A stretch of 64,000 nucleotides of DNA from Arenicola marina (taxonomy: Eukaryota > Annelida > Polychaeta > Arenicolidae). The translations under genes and the position numbers were made by a program. The notes under the pieces were generated by a model. The model was not told where the DNA came from and did not search any database. It worked only from the letters and a program-made list of their open reading frames with translations. The stretch is from positions 56,723,670-56,787,669 of the forward strand of contig OZ025248.1 of assembly GCA_964019135.1 (NCBI GenBank), read 5' to 3'. Numbering within the stretch: position 1 is the stretch's first letter; the number at the start of each line of letters is the position of its first letter. Of this stretch, positions 48,311-60,100 are shown piece after piece.

Positions 48311-48810
48311 GCAGCAAAAAACATCTTGTACCCTTTCGAAAAAGTGATAATTGTGACTCAACTTTCTTTTCATCACCTGATACCGTGTGTTATTAGGCTT
48401 CGGTCCCGGCACTAATTTGTAGAAATGCGCGGCGCATTTTTCCTATCAATCTGCGCAGCGCCGCCCTGGCGTGCGAATGTGAAAATGCATTGAGAAAGTA
48501 GGCGACAACAGAGGGTGAGTTCGAATATGCGATCGGAGCAATCGGCGCGGATATTTGGAGCATGCGGACTCATTCTTTCCGCTAATAGGCGGATCAATAT
48601 TAACCGAACGCAAAATCCGCGGTCCGCGTGAATTTTGCACTTGCTGGACTGCACAAATTATGAAGATCGGTAAATAGCGCCATAAAATAAATCAACGGAT
48701 ACCTATTGTGTTCATTATCTTATTCTCGTTGTTATAATATTATTTACAGATTTTTTGCAGGTCACAATACTACTATATATATATTAAATGTATTGTGCGG
48801 CCTGGACGCC

Positions 48811-51800
48811 ATGTTGGAAATCCTCGTGATCCTCCTCTGGGTGGGGAGTAAGGTCTGGGAGTACAATGTACCACGTGACCGCCTTATCGGACCACAATCT
48901 CCGCGTTCGGTTATGCACTCCGCGGAGTCCTACTACTCCGCTCGCATACCCGAACTCACCAAGAGATATAATGGAGCCCTAGCGGAGAGAGTCGAAGGCA
49001 GAGAGTGGCCGCAACGCATGGGCGATTTTGGTGCATTATCAGGTCGAGACGCATACTCAAATTGAAGTAATCAGTATTTTCCTTTAACTGAGGTATCTTC
49101 TATCATTTTTACTTCAGTTCTAGTATTTATGGCAATGTTACTTCAATTTGAGTAAATTCATGAGGGGCCTTCGTTGAAGTTACTTTAATTGAAGTAATAA
49201 CTGACACCGCTAGATGGCGTGCACAACACATCTGTGTCATGAGTCACGGGCTGATTCTAGCGTATGGAAGAGTGAAGTAAACAATTGCTACTTCACATGC
49301 AATTATCTAAATTGATTTATCTTATTTCTACTATAGAAATACAAAGGTTACATTAGCAAATACTGTTTGAAATGAAAGAGATCGCACAAAAACAAATGTT
49401 CAGAAATCGGCTTGTCCACAGGGTATGGGTCTGCTGAATGAAATTGAGACCTATCCGCACATAGAAGTCAAATTCCGGAACATACAATTTATTTAATATG
49501 GTTTAAACTAGTAATACCAATTGTAAAAACATTTCGGCACCTTCATATCACTTTCGCGCGACAGTTTATACCCTTACAAGACCAATTTTCCACACAAATG
49601 GGTCAACAAGACTATATCTTGTTAGGTAGCAAACGCGTTGGCCCGCCATGTTAAGTTTGTACTTTGACGATATACATATATGGAAGTGTGCTGACCTAAA
49701 AAAACACAGCCAATCAGAACACTATATGAATATTTGCATAATAAAATCACCCTATGAGGTCTGTGGCCTATTTCACGTACATAGTTTAGCCGGCTACGGG
49801 GCTTAGTCGACTAAAATCGCCTATCTTTTACATGGTTACTTTAGCCGACTAAGCCCCGTAGCCGGCTAAACAGCGTTCGTGAAATCCGCCACTGGACTCC
49901 TTATCTAAAAACTAGTTACTTTAATTTAGGTAACACTTGAGAAAGTTACTTGGATTGAGGTAAAAATGTCAGATTACTGAGAATAAGGTAACAATACGAG
50001 TTTTACTTCAATTGAAGTATATTACTTCAATTTGAGTATGCGCCTCGACCTGATTATGATGATTAACGCCGAAAAACACGCTACAGATTGCAAATGACTC
50101 AAAACATTTGAGACCGCAAGGGGGGTTCAGCCCCCCCCCCCCCCCACCCCCACCCCCACCCCACCCCGGTCGCAAGTTCGAGGTGCGTCTGCCCTTCACT
50201 TTCCATTCCCTTCCGATGGTGCTGCTTAAGTTTATGATAAATATGAAATACATACGTTCCGTTCCTTTCGATGTAACCAAAAGAAGCTGTTAAACAAGCG
50301 TAGTGTTTACACATTTCTATACGATTTGCTTGCATCTGAACAGGAGTTTTGTGCGTTAAAGTCACCCAAGCTCCAACGAACATAGCGGTGCATGTTGGGA
50401 GCAACTTGGGCCTTCCCTGTGCCTTCGATGAGTTCCAATACGAGTTGAAATGGGCGAAGTGTGAGGGCGTCTCTGTCTGTCCCAGTCTGTTTCGGGACGG
50501 CACACCCCTACCCGGTGTGCCCACCAATCAGCGGTATGCACGCTACTCCGTCGTCAACCGCACGACCACCAATGAAAAGAGGTACAGCAATAATCTCGTA
50601 TCTAGTATCACATTATGTTTGTCCTCTTTATGGACATAATTCTATATAAATGGTATAGTAGCAATTATTTCAATGTCATATTAATTTAAACTTAATTGCA
50701 CTAGTTGTGACTGTATAAAGATCAATGAGGTTATGTATTAAAATCAATCATTGGAATCTTTTTCCTAACCATTGGGTCCAATAGTATTGTGTCTTTTTAA
50801 TAAATTAAAATACCGATTAATTGTTAGGACGAGTAATGGTGGTTACCTTTTTTTGTTTCTTTTTACAATATAAGATATGACTTTCGGATTGAAAACGCAC
50901 AGCTGGAAGATTCTGGGCGCTTTCTGTGTTTAGACAGTACCAACGCCCTTGCTGCTTCCGCTTACGTCATTGTTATCGGTGAGTAAAATAAGGTCAAAAC
51001 AAAGTTAAAACCTGGTGCCAATGGCCTGCCAAATTAAATACAATGGACTGAAAATAGTGGTCAATATTGCTATACGATATCGAAGTTTATACTGGGTTTA
51101 TACTTAATCTCTCGTGAATGTTATTATTTAGGTTTCCGTTATGCGATATAACTTCCAGCTGACGCTTTCTAAACTACGACATGCATGTCAAATTCAGCCA
51201 TTAACAGTTTATAAAGCAAATGAGACAGTTGATCAAAAGTGCCACTTTGTTTAAGATGGCTCAAGGGGTCCAACAAAATACGTCCCTTACCAAATAATAA
51301 TCCAAGTGTGATCTTGAAATCGACTATTGTGTTCCAGAAAACAGGACGTCATGTGTGTGGAACGCCACAGCACCATACGTCATACGGCTGGGAAGCGACA
51401 TACGGGTCTCTTGTGAAGTCACATATGGCGGTCAGTGGGCGCCCATGATGAGGTTCCTGGATCCATCGAAAGCGAGGCTGCCGGGAGTGGAGAACGGCAC
51501 GCTGGCTCGGGGGACCACGCAGTATTCTGTGACGTCACGGGCAGCCCGGACCAGCGGACGCTACGTCATGGAGGCGTTCTTCAACCCAATACCACTGCAA
51601 CCCGATGACGCGACTAACACCCCAAAGTTCCCCGCTCCTGCCAGTTATGGATTCGAACCGCTGACCGTCTGGTGTAAGTAAAGGTGAAATGCTAAGGCAA
51701 TAATGACTAGATCGGCTAAATAATGGGCCGAGATGGTAAGACCACTTCAAACATTGCCTATCACGAAATGGCAGTAGCAATTATTTCAATATTATGCTAA

Positions 51801-52991
51801 TTTAAACTTAATTGCATTAGTTGCAACTATATGAAAGTAATATATTCTGTAATTTTTGGCATTACCGACCGCTTATCCATGTAAAATAAGTATATTCTGT
51901 CTTGAATTTAAACCTGAAAGCCTGTAGGCTATCCGGAGAGAAGCAAATTGGATCACCGGAGCAGAAGTTGGTGGCCGGCTATATATCCCTGCGCGCCTGT
52001 TCGGTATTTTGTGTCACGTCGACCACGGCTCGCTAGGACGTCCGCTCGCGATATAAATAAACCGCGTAGTTTATTGTTAAAATTGTTGTTATGCCGACTC
52101 AAAGAGATATAAAACATATGCATCATAATTTAGAGATACTTTAAGTTTTATTCTAAAATATAAAAAATCTAAGATGGCGCATGTAAGTAGGCTGCTTAAT
52201 GAGGTTATGTATTAACATCATATTGACATCAACCAGTAGAATCATTGTCTTAACGATTGGATCTAATAGAATTCGTTGTTAACCTAAAGTAACGAGTAGT
52301 TTTGGGGACAGCATTAGAGTAGGGAGGACGAGGGAATTCTAGATCCCACACGGCCTGCCATACCTTGTGGTATGGGCTACTCTTGCTCTATATGTCGGCT
52401 ACTTCCTCAGTGCATTGGTAGCGATTCATCCCCTTTATTTCCACATCTAATATTTATTTCAGATTCCCCTCAGAACGTGAGTATCTGTCCCCGTGAGGAC
52501 TGGTACCAGGTCGGAGACGCAGTCACGTGCCTCGCGGAAGCCAACCCAACGCCTTCTTACATCTGGACCGACAGAAACAACGCCAGTCACGTGACCTCGC
52601 GCAGCCAACTAAAGATAACACGAACCATGGTCGACGTGCCTCAACGCTTTCGATGCGAAGCTTGTAACTATGTCTTCGGCACCAGAGTCTGTGCAAGGAT
52701 CGACGTTGCATTCGCGGTATCAGGTAGGAAATATATCGTGTCCCCAGGGGCAAGATTATCTCTATATATACATAGATATATAACACGCCACAGTCGCAGA
52801 CATAAAACACGAATTTCGTCACCCTTAAAGGTGATGTGGCGTTGGGCCAGACAGCCACGATTGCCATCATCAATGTTGAAATATCTGGTTTTGTTTTTCC
52901 AGCTGCCGCGGACCAGAGGGCTGCCGCCTCCTACCTCCTGGGAGGCATGACCCTCTCTTGGACTTGGATCAAGTGCCTTGGTCTTCACTAA
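48811..52991 (+). CDS. immunoglobulin-superfamily protein, three Ig domains
   Basis: Exons are 48811-48847, 50344-50581, 50875-50978, 51338-51673, 52463-52723 and 52903-52991. Every junction is GT-AG and in phase; the protein has 354 residues. Exon 1 supplies a signal peptide (MLEILVILLWVG, completed across the junction by RVLC). Exons 2 and 3 form a V-like Ig domain with Cys in LGLPCAF, Trp in ELKWAK, and DSGRFLC. Exon 4 is a second Ig-like domain (RVSCEV, SGRYVM). Exon 5 is a third, with AVTCLAEANPTPSYIWTD and FRCEACNYV. Exon 6 ends in a weakly hydrophobic tail (YLLGGMTLSWTWIKCLGLH) with no cytoplasmic domain, suggesting a GPI signal or a secreted protein. N-glycosylation sequons NRT, NAT, NGT and NAS are present. 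It is probably a cell-surface or secreted recognition or adhesion protein; no family name can be given. Exon 1 is the least certain part. Confidence 0.85.
49038..50054. mobile_element. 1.0-kb inverted-repeat DNA element in Ig intron 1
   Basis: The left end is ATCAGGTCGAGACGCATACT followed by CAAATTGAAGTAAT. The right end is its reverse complement with one mismatch, giving terminal inverted repeats of about 34 bp. Degenerate copies of the motif ACTTCAATTTGAGTA continue inward on both sides for about 150 bp. No transposase frame is present, so this is a non-autonomous MITE-like element. A smaller hairpin element at 49751-49903 is nested in it. Confidence 0.88.
49751..49903. mobile_element. nested palindromic MITE, about 150 bp
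   Basis: The arms TTTAGCCGGCTACGGGGCTT (from 49785) and AAGCCCCGTAGCCGGCTAAA (to 49870) pair perfectly and extend through AGTCGACTAAA/TTTAGCCGACT with one mismatch. The pairing continues outward with ATTTCACG and CGTGAAAT and then more loosely to GGTCTGTGGC and GCCACTGGACTCC. The central loop is only about 24 nt, so the element could form a long hairpin in DNA or in the intron transcript. Confidence 0.85.
50055..50343 (+). other. end of Ig intron 1 with a C/CA-rich tract
   Basis: It holds the polypyrimidine stretch CCCCCCCCACCCCCACCCC (about 50131-50165), which may form G-quadruplexes on the minus strand, then unique sequence up to the acceptor at 50343. Confidence 0.5.
50655..50800 (+). repeat. 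intron segment duplicated in the next intron
   Basis: AGTAGCAATTATTTCAATGT, TTTAAACTTAATTGCA, TGAGGTTATGTATTAA and ATTGGGTCCAATAG recur at 51771-51830 and 52198-52280. The second copy is split by about 370 bp of family C repeat. The first copy is therefore the uninterrupted version. Confidence 0.75.
51835..52198 (+). mobile_element. dispersed repeat (family C), copy 2, in Ig intron 4
   Basis: It matches the copy at 48030-48310 over most of its length (AAGTATATTCTGTCTTGAAT, CTGCGCGCCTGTTCG, GGCTCGCTAGGACGTCCG, CATGTAAGTAGGCTGCTT), with about 85 bp of extra AT-rich sequence near its 3' part. Its insertion splits a segment still intact at 50655-50800, which defines the boundaries to within a few bases. 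Confidence 0.75.
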
Positions 52992-54179
52992 GCCGGCATC
53001 ACACGGCTCCTGGCCAACTATCCAACCCAGCTATCAACCGACACTTTAAAATTGAATTCAAATATTTGCTACGTCGGCGCAAGAACGAGAGTGATAGTCA
53101 ACACTTGCATGCGAACATCATTTAACAGCTCCAGTATCCACTGAGCGGTGTACTAGATATCAGATAGAGGTTTAGGTTTAGACAAGACTATCATTAATCA
53201 ACGTAGTGTGTAGCTGGGAGTCTTAGATTATTTTGTACGACTTTATCTGGAGCTATACCAGTGAAGCAAGACACGAGATAAAGACAAATTATATGAATTT
53301 TATTCCCTTTTATACAGTCCCAACAAGACGATCACAGTATCAATATAAATGTCATATAAACCGATTGCATTGGTCAGTCTACACTACTTAATGGTGGCTA
53401 AAAAGAGCAAAATGCTTCATTATGAACGTAGCTAAACGGTATGTAACTCAGCGACTGTAGTCTTAATATAATCATCAAGGATTAGAGAACATCCATATTT
53501 AAGTCCATGCGATATACAACGAATTCGATTCTGTATGTTTCAGTTGTTTCAGTAGTGTACAGTTTTCCTGTGGTTAGTAAAGTTCTCATTACATCATTAT
53601 GTGTTAAATCTTATCTGTGCTACGTGGAGATGACAGATATTCACACCGAGATTACCTATACAACGCAATAATGGCGGAAAAAGTTACCACAGCCAGATAC
53701 TTCGCGCAATGTACACTTCCAAAACGAGATAACAAAAAAAAAGTTAAGAATAACAAATGTAAGTTACATATATAAGTCGGCATTCGGTGTTATCATCGCT
53801 TTAATAATTACGATTCCTACTATCGCTTCGGACATTCTACCGGCGTATACCTTGACGTTTCTTTATACATTATATCGCAATAACCCGTAACCAAAATACC
53901 ACAATAGCCACTTTAGTACGTTCGCACAGAACCGCCCTGGTATGAAAGTGAAAAAAAGTCAACAACTATTCAGATGTGGTTCTTGTACTAAAATGTCGAA
54001 AGATCTCTTCAATATGAGCCTCACGGTGAAGCACATATAATAATGCATGTAGTAATGCTAGGTTAGTCATCCTCTTCATAGACATATCATAGAACACGCG
54101 CGCTCGAAATCTCAAACCTACTGGAACAAAGCTCAAGGAACTCCATAATGCTGATCTCACAAATCATCAACTCGGGAGT
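52992..54179. other. convergent 3' region of the Ig and membrane-protein genes
   Basis: It holds the 3' untranslated sequences of both convergent genes. On the minus strand an AATAAA lies at about 53298-53303 (TTTATT on plus), a candidate polyadenylation signal for the membrane-protein gene. I see no exon-like frame. Confidence 0.55.
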
Positions 54180-57100
54180 TTAATCGGATTTGGAATCGAA
54201 GGCGGAGGAAGCCTTATTGACGAAACTTGATGGCGTCACCTTGCCTCCGCTGAGGATGGCGGGCGCCTCCTTATCGAAGAAGACTATTCCGGACACGGCC
54301 AGTCCGACCCCGAAGAGCCCCAGCAGGATGGCTCCGTAGAAGAGGAGGTAGTGGGCGATGAAGCTGCAGCCGATGATGATGGAGTAGACGATGAAGGTCT
54401 TGAGGACGACGGCCGTAGCGACCACCCCGCAGGCCACCATCCACATGGTGTGGGACGACTTGCTCTTGTCTGTGTATATCATGTGGTACAGCTTGGTGAT
54501 GGCCGTGAAAACGAAGCAGATGTAATAGGCCACGGCGGCCTTGGCCGGGTTGTCGAAGGTCTTCCCGCAGCGCGACTCCAGCATCTGGTTGATAGACTTG
54601 GACGGCGTGTACGGCACTTGAGGGGGCCCGAAGGTCTTACCCGCCATCTTGGATTTCACCTTAGATATGCCCTCCGACACCGTATGCTTGGCCCCTTCCC
54701 CCTGTGGGAAGAACAAACACAACTCAATCAAGCATCATGACGGACATAATTATACAAGCAGTCGTTAACTTTAACACCAAATATAACTAACTAAATAACA
54801 GAACAGTAGCTAAACGTTGTAAAATGTAAAGTAATAAACAAAGGTGATAATAGGTTACAAAGTAAAGGATGTATACGCTTTATTGATTGTGCATCTATGT
54901 CACAGGTTTTATTGATTACAATCGATAATAAGTACATCCCGTTCAATCAACATTGTCTGGGATATAGCTGGCTTCTCCGACAAGAGCCTCTCTGTTGTTA
55001 TTAACCATCGGATAAGTCGAAATAACGAGTTGATCCGATTATTAAGTACTGTGAGCAATAAATACTGAATGCTGCGACATAGAGTTGACTGGAGCTGGAG
55101 TCTGGTCTCAGTGGTATATCGACCAGCGGCCTCACACCCTGGGTTATGCCCGGTCAGAGTCTATCGCAGGCTGGGGTGACTCAGACGTCGATAACTATCC
55201 AGGGTCTACTTTCACTGTATCAGGCCTACTAAGGGGCGCATTATGCTAATTTATGTATATGGCGTAAACAACCTGCTGTTTCCCACTCTCAGTGCGGATA
55301 GACACAGAAGGGAGAGTGGAGCCATGTCTCCAGGGGTAACCCCCTACTCTTTACGAAGAAAGACATGGGGGTCTTTATCCTGCGACCACACGGACATGGC
55401 CACAGCAGGGCTCGAATCACCGATTTACGTGCCGTCAGGCTCTCAGGTGACCAGAGCACTCAATGTGAGCGCTCTAACCCACTGAGCTGTCGCGCCGGCC
55501 CCAGAGACACAGAAAGAGCGTATGAAGTTACATTGACTAGACACTGGTTTGGTTACTTAAAGGTTGACTTAAACTATCGAATATCAACGCTGCATTGTTA
55601 TACGAGGTTTTATCGGGTATTACGGAATAATGATGTCGCGTTGCCACCAGTATCATAAACACCAAGGACCAGGCGGTTCGCCTCTTTGCTTATCGTAGGG
55701 AACAGTAGCTGATAGGCTCACCAGTGATGATAGTGAGGCCTGAGCGTGTCCTGCACAGCTGTGTGACTGACATGCTACCCTGGCAATCGGGACAATAATT
55801 ATGCACCGCAGCTAGAGGGGTCTCGAAGGGGTATATGATGACACGCGACACTGGCAAATTTGAAAAATCGACATTGGCCCCCAAGTTCCGAGACTGGAGA
55901 TCTGAAAAAGCGACATTGACACAGATAGTATGCATTTTAGAACAGAACGACCCTGAACGTCGTAAAAAATCCACATTCGTCACTGAAAATTTTGACAAAT
56001 CGACACTGGACGCTGGACCCCCGCTCTTCCAGACACGCAACCAGATTGATACCCCCCTGCACGACGTACCCTAACACAGACCGGACACAAGGCCTATATA
56101 GCGACAAATCCCGGTCAACCTGCATCCACCAACAATGCTATGCAGAGGATCACAAGGCTGCGAGGCGGTCTCTGGGACACAGACAGGACAGTGCCACGCT
56201 TATGTGACCCGGATTATGTGCCCAGGCCCGGATTGGAACCCAGCATTATTGATCTGCGGTCCAGGACGCCAGCCACTACGGCATGGGAGGCCTCCTCTGG
56301 GCCAATGACGGGATGTTGGGTTCCCCTCATGTGGACACCATACACTGTATGCGGCGCACTGGGTTCTGGCGTCCAATCCCTACATGAGCAATAGATGGCC
56401 ATAGTATTGACCTAATAAAGATATCGACTGGTGATCAAATGGATGGATGTTGACGATCTTGAAAGATTGAGGGATGGGGGGGGGGGGGGTAGAAACGAAA
56501 TGTTCCATGCAAAATAACCCCGGAGTAGGCATTATCGCCCAGGACAGTGGACAGCAGGGGCCGTGGACAATGATGGGTCTGCAGGTAGCCCATCCTCCCT
56601 CGCCCACCCTCAGTCATTCTGGCATACACCCCCGCCCCCCCCCCCGCTCAACCATTCTACCCTAGCCCTCACTTTCTCCACATAAGGCCCCGTACCCTTT
56701 TCCCTTTCCATCCCGTCCCTAACCCTCCACAGACCACAGTTCCCAGCTGGCCTTGGTGCTCCGCCTCAGATATTGCTACCTCAATGCTATCAATGCTTGC
56801 GTTAAAACTGATTGTGTAGCTCAGAAACGTCATCAGTGCTTTCCAAAGAAACTGTTAGACAAGCACGCCGGCAGACCGAGCGCAGATCTGGCGGACGGAG
56901 CCTGGTGGCGTACGTGCCGCCCCATTTTGCCGCCGTTGTGATGTCCAAACCGCTGAATGCGAGAGACAGGTACAGCGAAAGGTGGGCGGTTCAGGGGCTC
57001 GGTGCAGAGAAAGGGTGGGCGGTTCAGGGGCTCGGTGCAGAGAAAGGGTGGGCGGTTCAGGGGCTCGGTGCAGAGAAAGGGTGAGCGGTTCAGCGGCTCG

Positions 57101-60100
57101 GTGCAGCAAAAGGGTGTGCGGTTCAGTGGCTCGGCGGTTCAGGGGCTCGGTGCAGCGAAAGGGTGGGCGGTTCAGTGGCTCGGCGGTTCAGGGGCTCGGT
57201 GCAGCGAAAGGGTGGGCGGTTCAGGGGCTCGGTGCAGCGAAAGGGTGGGCGGTTCGGGGGCTCGGTGCAGAGAAAGAGTGGGCGGTTCAGGGGTTCGGTG
57301 AAGCGAAAGGGCGGGCGGTTCAGCGGCTCGGTGCAGCGAAAGGATGGGCGGTTCAGGGGCTCGGTGCAGAGAAAGGGTGGGAGGTTCAGCGGCTCGGTGC
57401 AAAAAAAAGGTGGGCGGTTCAGCGGCTCGGTGCAGCGAAAGGGTAGGCGATTCAGTGGCTCGGTGGTTCAGGGGCTCGGTGCAGCAAAAGGGTGGGCGGT
57501 TCAGGGGCTCGGTGCAGAGAAAGGGTGGGCGGTTCAGGGGCTCGGTGCAGAGAAGGGGTGGGCGGTTCAGGGGTTCGGTGCAGAGAAAGGTGGGCGGTTC
57601 AGGGGCTTGGTGCAGCGAAAGGGTGGGCGGTTCAGTGGCTCGGCGGTTCAGGGGCTCGGTGCAGCGAAAGGGTGGGCGGTTCAGTGGCTCGGCGGTTCAG
57701 GGGCTCGGTGCAGCGAAAGGGTGGGCGGTTCAGGGGCTCGGTGCAGCGAAAGGGTGGGCGGTTCGGGGGCTCGGTGCAGAGAAAGAGTGGGCGGTTCAGG
57801 GGTTCGGTGAAGCGAAAGGGCGGGCGGTTCAGCGGCTCGGTGCAGCGAAAGGATGGGCGGTTCAGGGGCTCGGTGCAGAGAAAGGGTGGGAGGTTCAGCG
57901 GCTCGGTGCAAAAAAAAGGTGGGCGGTTCAGCGGCTCGGTGCAGCGAACGGGTAGGCGATTCAGTGGCTCGGCGGTTCAGGGGCTCGGTGCAGCAAAAGG
58001 GTGGGCGGTTCAGGGGCTCGGTGCAGAGAAAGGGTGGGCGGTTCAGGGGCTCGGTGCAGCGAAATTGTGGGCGGTTCAGGGGTTCGGTGCAAAGAAAGGG
58101 TGGGCGGTTCAGGGGCTCGGTGCAGAGAAAGGGTGGGCGGTTCAGGGGTTCGGTGCAGAGAAAGGGTGGGCGGTTTAGGGGCTCAGTGCAGAGAAAGGGT
58201 GGGCGGTTCAGGGGCTCGGTGCAGCGAAAGGGTGGGCCGTTCAGGGGTTCGGTACAGCGAAAGGGTGGGCGGTTCAGGGGCTCGGTGCAGCGAAAGGGTG
58301 GGCGGTTCAGAGGCTCGGTGCTGAGAAAGGTTGGGCGGTTCAGGGGCTCGGTGCAGCGAAAGGGTGGGCGGTTCAGGGGCTCGGTGCAGAGAAAGGTTGG
58401 GCGGTTCAGGGGCTCGGTGCTGCGAAAGGGTGGGCGGTTCAGGGGCTCGGTGCAGAGAAAGGGTGGGCGGTTCAGGGGCTCGGTGCAGAGAAAGGGTGGG
58501 AGGTTCAGGGTCTCGGGGCAGCGAAAAGGTGGGCGGTTCAGGGGCTCGGTGCAGGGAAAGGGTGGGCGGTTCAGGGGCTCGGTGCAGCGAAAGGGTGGGC
58601 GGTTCAGGGGCTCGGTGCAGCGAAAGGGTGGGCGGTTCAGGGGCTCGGTGCAGAGAAAGGGTGGACGGTTCAGGGGCTCGGTGCTGAGAAAGGGTGGGAG
58701 GTTCAGGGGCTCGGTGCAGCGAATAGGGTGGGCGGTTCAGGGGCTCGGTGCAGAGAAAGGGTGGGAGGTTCAGGGGCTCGGTGCAGCGAAAGGGTGGGCG
58801 GTTCAGGCTGTGTGTGTGATTTAAACAAAGATAACCCAGGCGGCGGGTCTGCTTCGCAAGCCGTCTTGCGCGATACGAGACTGGGGTGATGTAAACCTCG
58901 GGGGGCCTGACGTCGCCCCCCACCCCCTCTCAACCACTCCCTCCCGACTGGGGTGGTGTAAACCTCGGGGGTCTGACGTACCGCGGAGCTGGACATAATA
59001 AATGATGTCATACCAAGCTTCATCTGGCTAATTAATAATTGATATACTAAGCTTGATGTGTCTATATATAATAAAATAATGTCAGACCAAGTTTTATATA
59101 TTGCTATATAATAAAATAATATCATATCGAGCTTCATGTGGCCATAATAACAACTAATGTCAAACGTATGATACATTGAAGTCCTTGGTGGTTAGTCTAG
59201 GTCCGGTCCTGTCCTGTCGCCCCCCCCCCCCCACTCCACCACCCCCTCCCCGCCCACCGGGCCCGCTGACATACCACCGTCGGTCGGTATGCTATGATCG
59301 TCTAACAGCCTGATGTTGTGAATGGAGTATTAACGACCATAACCACCCACTTCGTCAGACCGCTCGGTCCGTCGTGCCCCCCCCCCCACCCCCCCCCCCC
59401 CGACCCATCTCAGTCAGGGATGGGAATATATAATCACTGCAGGCTTTATAGAGGTCCATATACAGTAGCACGGCCCACAGGTATGGGGTCCTCGTATCAC
59501 AGAATAGCATGCCAAACATGGCGTCTAGCAGTCGTGTGTAACAACGGACGCGCAACATATATCATTATAGATACGTCGGACAGCCAAATGTTTAAGTTCA
59601 GGCAGTCTTGCACGAAAACACACCCACAATGTGGCTACGTCACCCTAGGGTAAGCTGCTTAGACAAACACAAGGCGCAGTCTTATCATACATACAGTAAG
59701 GTATATACATATTTGCGGCCCAAATGCCCCCATTTTTTTCTCCATGCTCGGAGCAGAAACCTACGATTTCTCTGGATGAGCCCATCTGAGACTGAATCTT
59801 TATCAACATTGCAGCTCTTGACAATATATTCCAGTTGATATCAAAAGTGTGCAAATAAAATTACCGCTCTTGACTATATATTCCAAGTGACATCGAAAGT
59901 GTTAAAATAAAATTACCGCTCTTGACTATATATTCCAGTTGATATCAAAAGTGTTCAAATAACTAACCTCCATATACATTGCCATGACTGTCAGTGTCTA
60001 TTCTGGATGCATTTTTGAACCAAATAATTCTCTCTCAATGACCACCAAATCTCCCACTTTTCTCTTGCTCTCCATATGCCCTCTATAGCCTGGGCGGCAC

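Noticed and set aside
48848..49065. Continuation of the 48706-49065 frame as a real exon.
   Set aside because: It runs into the terminal repeat of the inverted-repeat element, and a donor at 48848 gives exact phase to the Ig exon. It remains possible only as an unspliced product.
51650..51664. A second tRNA-like B box (GATTCGAACC).
   Set aside because: It is inside a well-supported Ig exon in coding frame, with no A box.
57853..58824. A 323-codon GGRFRGSVQRK-type repetitive frame.
   Set aside because: The 33-bp period keeps frames open on both strands; the array is inside an intron of the minus-strand gene and shows 16-bp units that shift the frame.
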